From the NCBI GenBank assembly GCA_030446525.1, contig JAUJNC010000002.1:1-17139 (forward strand): a DNA stretch of 17,139 nt. The letters are read 5' to 3'. Position numbers and translations under genes: made by a program. How positions within the stretch are numbered: the stretch's first letter is position 1; every line of letters begins with the position of its first letter. The stretch is from Armatimonadaceae bacterium. Its GTDB lineage: Bacteria; Armatimonadota; Armatimonadia; Armatimonadales; Armatimonadaceae. Of the stretch, positions 12,135-17,139 are shown piece by piece. The notes under the pieces are model-generated. The model was given only the letters and a program-made list of their open reading frames with translations. It did not search any database and had not been told where the DNA came from.

Positions 12135-13886
12135 TCAATGCACCGCGCCCGGCCATTCCTTACCGGCAAGTTCGGCAAGGTAGCGGCCTTCGTGTTGCAG
12201 GCCGCGCTCCAAGCCGTTATTGACGTAGATCTCCTGGCGCAGGGTGCCCAAAACCAGGCCGCCGTACGCCAGCAACAGGACACAAGCAATGGGTACGGCG
12301 AGGCCGTGGAAGCCGCGCACCAAGCCCACCGACAGCGGTACGCGGACGATCCGGCTGGCGATCCCCAGCACGAGCGCCGTCATCAGCGGCACGGCAAGCG
12401 CACCGGCCATAGAGAGTATTTTCATCTCCACAACACTTGGCGGATTGTTGCCCCCGTCCGCGAAGGGAACTATCACCAGGCTGGTGTCAAAGAAAGCGCA
12501 GGCAGCGCGCGCCTGCCACAGGGCGAGCGTCAAGAGCGGGAGTGGGCCGAGCAGAGCAAGGGCGAAGACTGCTGAACCTGGACCCATGCGCCGCCACGGG
12601 ATTCTTCCGGAGAAACTGCGCACGGCAAGGACCGCCAGCGACGCTAGCAGGCATAGCATGACGCCGTAGCCTGCCACCACCACCGAGTCGGGCGGGTCTG
12701 CCAGAGCGCCAATGATCAAAATAATGCCACCGATCAAGGTGAGCAGCGCGGCAGTGATGCCCTGCCGCACATAGCCCGGTAACGGCTCACCCACACGTAG
12801 ACGCTGGCTGCGGGACAGAAGCGCCGCCGCGCCGCCGAAAAGCAGCATCCAGAGCACGTTGGAGAGGGTGAACAGATCGAAGGCCCACCAGGCGACCAAC
12901 TGGAGCAACGGCAGGCCGCCAAGCGGCGAAAGGTGCGTACCCTGCGAACCAATAGCTCTCACCCTCTGTCCGGCCCCGAACTCCGCCCGCACCCAGCGCG
13001 CCTCGTCCGCATGGCCCATCCGGTGAAGGTAAGCGCAGTAGGCGCCAAGACGTTTCTGCACGCGTTGCCGGTACGAGAGGCCACGTTCCGATTTGGCTGG
13101 CGCATCCCCGCCCGGCCTTGCCGTCGCCACCTCGGTAATGGCGATGCCGGCTAGAGAATCCACGAGCGACGGGGACTGTACGCGCATCAGACTGCCGCAC
13201 TTCATCAAGGCCCGCCGGATCGCCAGTCCCTCCTCCGCCCGGCCCGCTCGCTCCATCTGCGCCGCGTGATAGATCGCTAGCCGAGCCGCGCTGCACAAGC
13301 CCGCATACTGCGGAAAGGAAATCGCCGCCGAAACCGCAAACCGCAGGAAGGCGCTGCGGCCGCCGAGCGCCTCTTCGCGAAGACGCCAGCTTCCTGCAAC
13401 CTCATCCTGATGGTACTCTTCCCACCGTAGCTTCTTGCTGGCGCGCTGGATAGCCGCGAGCGCCTCTTCGTTGCGGTGGGCGGCGAACAGTCCGATCGAA
13501 CGCATGAGGGGAAAGTAGGCGTTGTCCGGATCTAAACGCTCGCCTTCGGCGGCAGTGCGGTCAAATGCGGCGAGTTGCTCCGGGCTAGCGGGCCGCGCGC
13601 GATCCCTGGCGTTCCCCGGAACGGGTTGGTTGTCCAACCAGTACTCCGCATCCCGGCGGACTTTAACTGCGCTCATCTCATAGCGCAGGAGATTGGCATA
13701 GAGCGAGACGTTCTCCGGGAAGCGGGAAACGAGCGCACGGAGGCGTTCCAAACGCTCCGCACTGCCGGACTCTGCTGTAAGCGCATGGGCCAACTGGATC
13801 TGGTGATCGTCTGGATGCCAATCCGCCGCCGCGCTGAGTGCGCGGCGTTCACTTTCGACGTCCTGCCGGGTCAGTCTGTATGTCAC
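12135..13886 (-). CDS. Unrecognised helical-repeat and multi-spanning membrane protein
   Basis: I do not recognise this 583-residue protein. Residues 1-310 are soluble, helical and TPR-like in rhythm: paired helices such as 'ERLERLRALVSRFPENVSLY' (44-63) and 'PLMRSIGLFAAHRNEEALAA' (126-145). The second half has about six membrane helices (near 335-357, 376-396, 402-423, 437-457, 487-510, 527-549) and ends in a short soluble tail. The architecture suggests a cytoplasmic scaffold or sensor domain fixed to the membrane. GTG 13886 is the most upstream start, with only a closely placed AGG, so the true start is not certain. It lies downstream of the ECF sigma operon on the same strand, separated by 193 AT-rich bases that probably hold its own promoter, and ends in a strong terminator. 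It may be a target or accessory of that sigma factor. Confidence 0.72.
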   Translation of the reverse strand: MTYRLTRQDVESERRALSAAADWHPDDHQIQLAHALTAESGSAERLERLRALVSRFPENVSLYANLLRYEMSAVKVRRDAEYWLDNQPVPGNARDRARPASPEQLAAFDRTAAEGERLDPDNAYFPLMRSIGLFAAHRNEEALAAIQRASKKLRWEEYHQDEVAGSWRLREEALGGRSAFLRFAVSAAISFPQYAGLCSAARLAIYHAAQMERAGRAEEGLAIRRALMKCGSLMRVQSPSLVDSLAGIAITEVATARPGGDAPAKSERGLSYRQRVQKRLGAYCAYLHRMGHADEARWVRAEFGAGQRVRAIGSQGTHLSPLGGLPLLQLVAWWAFDLFTLSNVLWMLLFGGAAALLSRSQRLRVGEPLPGYVRQGITAALLTLIGGIILIIGALADPPDSVVVAGYGVMLCLLASLAVLAVRSFSGRIPWRRMGPGSAVFALALLGPLPLLTLALWQARAACAFFDTSLVIVPFADGGNNPPSVVEMKILSMAGALAVPLMTALVLGIASRIVRVPLSVGLVRGFHGLAVPIACVLLLAYGGLVLGTLRQEIYVNNGLERGLQHEGRYLAELAGKEWPGAVH

Positions 13887-14079
13887 ACCTAGACGGTGTT
13901 ATGAACTCGGTTTTTTGCATTTTGTCACAACGACGCAGAAAAGGCAGAAAACAGCGTTGCGAAACGATTTCTGCTGTTCCGATTCGTTAAATGACAAGAT
14001 AATCAGCGTCGCGTAAGCGTAGAGCGTAGAACCAGAATTGTACAGCTGCTCAGCCTAGCGATCAGGCTAAAAGAAAATG
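13887..14079. other. AT-rich intergenic region, probable promoter of the 583-aa gene
   Basis: These 193 bases are distinctly poorer in G and C than the flanking genes. On the minus strand GTGACA (13922-13927 region) and CATAAC (13897-13902 region) could form a weak promoter with a long 19-base spacer. An AGCCT/AGGCT inverted repeat lies near 14052-14068. Nothing further can be supported. Confidence 0.35.
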
Positions 14080-14283
14080 CTAGCTGCTAACAGCAGATGA
14101 GGCAGAAAAGTTCATAACACCCTCTAGGGCGTGCATCGTCCAGGCCAGCGAACGGGGCGAGCCTGCACTCACCGAGAGCTGCGCTGCAACGAGCCAGCGG
14201 GTTACGGGCGAAATCAACAGCGCGATCAGCGTCCCGAGCGCAAGTCCCACCAGCCACGGACGGCGGCTTTTCGACGTTTCCAC
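14080..14283 (-). CDS. Tiny single-pass membrane protein of the sigma operon
   Basis: This 67-residue protein has one hydrophobic helix, 'WLVGLALGTLIALLISPVT' (about 9-27), after a basic N-terminus, giving an N-in orientation; the rest is a small Ser/Ala-rich tail. I choose GTG 14283 because GAGGAG (14291-14296) lies 7 bases upstream. A TTG at 14298 overlapping the anti-sigma stop is the alternative and adds five residues. It is the third gene of an ECF sigma and anti-sigma operon. It could modulate the anti-sigma factor in the membrane, but no family is recognised and the role is inferred from position only. Confidence 0.6.
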   Translation of the reverse strand: METSKSRRPWLVGLALGTLIALLISPVTRWLVAAQLSVSAGSPRSLAWTMHALEGVMNFSASSAVSS

Positions 14284-14294
14284 GATATTTCTCC

Positions 14295-14786
14295 TCAAGC
14301 AACAGGCGCTACGGGGGGCCGGGCGGACCCACGTGTCCGCCCCCCGCGTATCTGCTCAGGGGGGCGGGCGGGCGCCACGCGCTTCGGAACCGGGCCCGGC
14401 TTCCCCGCCGACGGATCCTCCGTGTCCATCCCGGACAGCAGGCGAAAGGCTAGGTGGCGGGACAGCAAATCGGTCCGTAGACTAGGGCGGTCCGGGGTTT
14501 CGCCCCGCGCGACCGCGTTCGCGCCGCCGCGGTCGCGCGCAGGGAAGTGTTCCGCAGGCATTTGCGAACACCAATGCAGCAGCGCCAGCGTTACGAGCGA
14601 CGAGCAGGCGGCCCCGGACAGCACGGGTCGGGCCGCTTGCCAGAGCGCCTGCCACCAGGACGCAGGCTCGTGCAGTGCGGTCAGCACATGGCCATCGAAA
14701 TCCGGCGACGCTTCGGGAACCGGCAGGGCGCGCAGCTCTTCCCGCAGTGCGATCTCGGCGCGTGTGTCGTCAGGCGGTTCAAACAT
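14295..14786 (-). CDS. Putative anti-sigma factor, single-pass membrane protein
   Basis: This 163-residue protein has an acidic N-terminus (1-30, 'AEIALREELRALPVPEASPD' 10-29), one membrane helix (about 53-71, 'PVLSGAACSSLVTLALLHWC' at 54-73) and a Pro/Arg-rich tail beyond it. It lacks the HxxxCxxC zinc motif of ZAS anti-sigma factors. The assignment rests on topology and on its position directly after the ECF sigma gene: ATG 14786 overlaps the sigma stop by 8 bases, with AGGAG just upstream, the usual arrangement for a cognate anti-sigma. The cytoplasmic part would hold the sigma factor and the outer part would sense a signal. The frame extends upstream inside the sigma gene, but that part is a shadow. 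Confidence 0.7.
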   Translation of the reverse strand: MFEPPDDTRAEIALREELRALPVPEASPDFDGHVLTALHEPASWWQALWQAARPVLSGAACSSLVTLALLHWCSQMPAEHFPARDRGGANAVARGETPDRPSLRTDLLSRHLAFRLLSGMDTEDPSAGKPGPVPKRVAPARPPEQIRGGRTRGSARPPVAPVA

Positions 14787-15375
14787 GGTCAGTCTCCTGC
14801 ATCGCCACCTGCCATAGATCGCGGAACTGTGCCCGCGCTGCGTGGAGCCGCGAGCGCACGGTCCCAACCGGAATCCCCAGCACCTGTGCGATCTCTTCGT
14901 ACTCCAGCCCTTCCATCTCGCGCAACACCAGCGCCGCACGCATTGGCGGGCTCAGGCTGTCGAGCAACGACTCCACCAGCAGACGCGTTTCCGTTTTTTC
15001 TTCCGCTGCCGGATGCGCGGATTCAACAACCGCAGTCTCGGCGTCCCAACGAGCCAGCCGCCTCCGATCCAGGCAGACACGCACAACGATGTGGTACAGC
15101 CATGTGTAAAACTGCGCCTCAGCGCGAAAGCCGCGCAGGCTCTGGAAGGCGCGGATGAACGCCTCTTGCGCCACATCCTCCGCTTCCTCGGGGCGGCGCA
15201 GAACGTGCGCCGCCAGGCGGACTGCGCGCTGCCGATAGCGGGCGAGCAGCCAGCCGTACGCCGCTTCCTCGCCTGCCCGCGCCCGGCCGAGCCAGTGTGC
15301 CTCCTCACGATCCTTGGCGGCGCAGGGCGTCACCACGGCCCACGGTCGCCCGGTACCCTCTCCGCTCTGGTTCAT
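14779..15375 (-). CDS. RNA polymerase ECF-type sigma factor
   Basis: This 198-residue protein has the two domains of group 4 sigma factors. Sigma2 (about 35-106) includes 'EDVAQEAFIRAFQSLRGFR' (66-84) and 'FYTWLYHIVVRVCLDRRR' (89-106), which contact the -10 region and core enzyme. Sigma4 (about 133-188) has 'LSPPMRAALVLREMEGLEYE' (141-160) and the helix-turn-helix 'EIAQVLGIPVGTVRSRLHAA' (161-180), which contacts the -35. The frame extends to 15588, but those residues are non-coding in character; ATG 15375 gives the normal length and has a GGGGAA ribosome site. It begins the three-gene operon with the anti-sigma and the tiny membrane protein. No GGAAC-type autoregulatory promoter was found in the 95-base gap upstream. 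Confidence 0.93.
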   Translation of the reverse strand: MNQSGEGTGRPWAVVTPCAAKDREEAHWLGRARAGEEAAYGWLLARYRQRAVRLAAHVLRRPEEAEDVAQEAFIRAFQSLRGFRAEAQFYTWLYHIVVRVCLDRRRLARWDAETAVVESAHPAAEEKTETRLLVESLLDSLSPPMRAALVLREMEGLEYEEIAQVLGIPVGTVRSRLHAARAQFRDLWQVAMQETDHV

Positions 15376-15470
15376 TTCGTTCCCCGTAGATAGCGACGGG
15401 GCGTTGGCCGCGAAAAGTTCGATGGGAACCGAGCCTCGGCTACGCTTTTTTTGTGAACGGCGCCCAGGCA

Positions 15471-17139
15471 CTAGCGGCCCTGGGTCAGTGTGAAGGCGTC
15501 TAGATCGCAGGCGCCGGCGGAGCGCGGGCTGATCTCCAGCCTCACCTGTCCGGCGGGCGCGGTGAAGTGGAGGGACGTCCGCCGCCATCGGGGCGAATTC
15601 GCGACGGAGGCGCTCGCCAGATACCGCTTGGTGGTGACATCGCGGATGATCACGCGCAGATCCTGAAAGGTGCTGCGCCGCGACAGGAAAGTGAGCACGT
15701 AGGCTTTGCCGGGGGTCAGACCGGTGAGCGGTCGCTGGAGATCCTGCTGCTTATCGGGCAGGGTGAGCGCGAGGTAGCGCTCTCCTTCGGCGGCATCCCC
15801 GGTCTTGATCGGAAACAGGGAGGCATCCGGGCTGACCCAGCCTCCCAGCCCTTGCTCGAAGCCGCCCCCCGCGAGCAGGTTCTTCCCGTCCGGGGCGCCG
15901 GCCGCCTCCGGCCCGGGCCACGTGCCGGCGGGCGCGGCGTTGACTTCGCCCGGTTTGCGCGGCAGGCGGGGCGCCGGGCTGCCGAACGGTAAGGCACCCG
16001 CGTCCGGCGCCTCGCCCTGGAAGTAACCCGGTTCGCAGCCGGGAAGCGACTTGCCGAACCGCCGTGACAGGTCGGCGCCGCGCTTGCGCGCCGGGCTGTC
16101 GGGCTCCAGGGTCACGTCCCGCGCCGCGAGATCGGCGAAGCCGGGATCGCCTTCGGCCCAGAGACTGCGGGCGTCCAGCCCGAGCTTCGCGGCGAGCTTG
16201 CGCGTTTCGTCCCAGCGCGGATCCGCCCCGCGCCGCACGTAGACGTTGTTGTCGCCCTTCCAGTTGGGCGGGACCGACTCGCCCGAGTTCCGCCACCAAT
16301 ACGCGCACCAGAACAGGTTGTTGAAGTAATGGTAGTTGGGAGTCCCGATGCCGAAGACCTTGTTCGAGGTGATCGCCGCGTTCGACGTGCAGGTGTTGTG
16401 GTAGATGTAAACCGTGGCGGGCTTCAGCGCGACCTCGCCGTAGTTGCGGAAGTCCTCGGCGTTGTCGAAGAAGAGGTTGCGGTACGCGTAGAGCGGGCCG
16501 ACCGTCGGCGCCTTGATGCGGAAGCCGCAGATCGAGCGCTCGACGAGGTTGTCGTGCCAGCGGCAGTCCTCCTCGGCGCCGTTGGGCTCCAGGCCGTCGT
16601 CGGAGACGTTGACGATGCGGTTGTGGTGGATGCGCAGCCCGCGGTTTTCGCCCGGGCCGCCGCGGTCCTCGATCCCGTCCCAGGTGTCGTGGATGAAGTT
16701 GTCGTGCACCTCGTGCCCGCCGGCGGTCTTATAGATCTGCACGCCGAAGCGGTCGTAGTGCCCGCCGCGCTTGTGCGCCTGCCAGTTGTCCCACGCGCCT
16801 TCACCTTTGGGATCAGCGCCCGCATAGGGGTTCATGAAGATCTCGTTGAAGCGCACCGTGCAGCGGTCGGCGCCGCGGTCCAGCCACACCCCGTAGTCGA
16901 CCGGCCCGATGGCGCAGTTTTCGACGGCGGAGCCGAGGGAATCTTCGATCCGCACCCCGTACGCCGCGTTGCGCAGGGTCAGGCCGCGCACCACGCAGCG
17001 GTCCGCCCCGCTGATACGGATGACCGGCTCCTTCGGCGCCACGGTGATCGCCTGGGCGCGCGGGTCGAGATCGCCTCGAAAACGGATGAGGAGTTCCTTC
17101 TTGCTGTCGAGATAGAGCGCCAGCGCCTTGACGCCCTCC
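15471..17139 (-). CDS. Right-handed parallel beta-helix repeat protein with C-terminal carbohydrate-binding-like domain (N-terminus outside window)
   Basis: 555 residues are visible and the frame stays open to the right edge, so the gene begins beyond it; the GTG at 17042 is internal. The first 280 or so visible residues show beta-helix rungs: 'IRISGADRCVVRGLTLRNAA', 'YGVRIEDSLGSAVENCAIG', 'GLRIHHNRIVNVSDDGLEPN', 'TVYIYHNTCTSNAAITSN'. These match the PbH1 repeat of NosD/pectate-lyase-like folds. After a linker, the last 130 residues start with 'NLLAGGGFEQGLGGWVSPDA' and form a jelly-roll typical of CBM4/9-like or DUF642-like domains ('GKAYVLTFLSRRST', 'SLHFTAPAGQVRLEI'). Such proteins are normally exported and bind or cleave polysaccharides; the signal peptide would be in the missing part. 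No catalytic residues can be assigned. Confidence 0.87.
   Translation of the reverse strand, partial: EGVKALALYLDSKKELLIRFRGDLDPRAQAITVAPKEPVIRISGADRCVVRGLTLRNAAYGVRIEDSLGSAVENCAIGPVDYGVWLDRGADRCTVRFNEIFMNPYAGADPKGEGAWDNWQAHKRGGHYDRFGVQIYKTAGGHEVHDNFIHDTWDGIEDRGGPGENRGLRIHHNRIVNVSDDGLEPNGAEEDCRWHDNLVERSICGFRIKAPTVGPLYAYRNLFFDNAEDFRNYGEVALKPATVYIYHNTCTSNAAITSNKVFGIGTPNYHYFNNLFWCAYWWRNSGESVPPNWKGDNNVYVRRGADPRWDETRKLAAKLGLDARSLWAEGDPGFADLAARDVTLEPDSPARKRGADLSRRFGKSLPGCEPGYFQGEAPDAGALPFGSPAPRLPRKPGEVNAAPAGTWPGPEAAGAPDGKNLLAGGGFEQGLGGWVSPDASLFPIKTGDAAEGERYLALTLPDKQQDLQRPLTGLTPGKAYVLTFLSRRSTFQDLRVIIRDVTTKRYLASASVANSPRWRRTSLHFTAPAGQVRLEISPRSAGACDLDAFTLTQGR

Noticed and set aside
13933..13980. CAGAAA-ACAGC and TTTCTG-CTGTT inverted pairs in the AT-rich intergenic region, suggesting a pseudoknot RNA
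   Set aside because: The pairings are short (5-6 bp), in low-complexity sequence, and cannot be supported without covariation.
15442..15452. Run of seven T on the plus strand as an intrinsic terminator
   Set aside because: No plus-strand gene ends upstream, and the preceding CCGAG-C-CTCGG cannot form a proper loop; on the minus strand it is an A-run.

Overview
The window is a GC-rich stretch of bacterial chromosome holding 16 recognisable protein genes and one coding-like gene remnant. It has no tRNA, rRNA, CRISPR array, transposase or phage gene. The gene content (Uma2-family nuclease, DUF4926, a pfam12831-type FAD oxidoreductase, VIT/VWA protein, phytanoyl-CoA dioxygenase family protein, right-handed beta-helix protein with a carbohydrate-binding-like tail) fits Armatimonadota best. 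Planctomycetota or Chloroflexota remain possible; this is inference from gene families, as no phylogenetic marker gene is present.

Layout. 1-386 is non-coding and carries repeats, palindromes and two face-to-face -10 boxes. 387-2707 (+) is a compact three-gene run: Uma2, DUF4926 and an FAD-dependent oxidoreductase whose reading frame contains a hairpin-forming GC-rich repeat. A convergent, possibly membrane-anchored alpha/beta hydrolase follows (2721-3665, -). 3666-3899 is a structured divergent region with a 16-bp hairpin in front of a small unrecognised gene (3900-4181, +). 4242-7145 (-) holds a YflT-type general stress protein and a PAS-PAS-PAS-GAF sensor with an RsbW-like ATPase domain. 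Divergent from the sensor is a PhyH-family dioxygenase (7247-8146, +), followed by a 3' gene remnant and a terminator. 8303-10954 (-) is a large secreted or anchored VIT/VWA protein. 11242-12004 (+) is a ribbon-helix-helix antitoxin/PIN toxin pair with a good promoter. 12135-13886 (-) is an unrecognised helical-repeat plus six-helix membrane protein with a clear intrinsic terminator. 14080-15375 (-) is an ECF sigma factor, membrane anti-sigma and tiny membrane protein operon with overlapping genes. 15471 to the window edge (-) is a beta-helix surface or secreted protein whose N-terminus lies outside the window.

How the genes may work together. Two signalling themes stand out. The sensor with the RsbW-like domain lies beside a general stress protein, suggesting partner-switching control of a stress sigma factor. 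The ECF sigma operon lies between a membrane protein and a beta-helix protein that could be its targets. I found no obvious complete new defence or biosynthetic system. The most unusual items are the repeat accommodated in frame inside the oxidoreductase, the structured leader before the 93-aa gene, the coding-like remnant after the PhyH gene, and the sigma/anti-sigma/micro-membrane-protein operon with its unknown neighbour.
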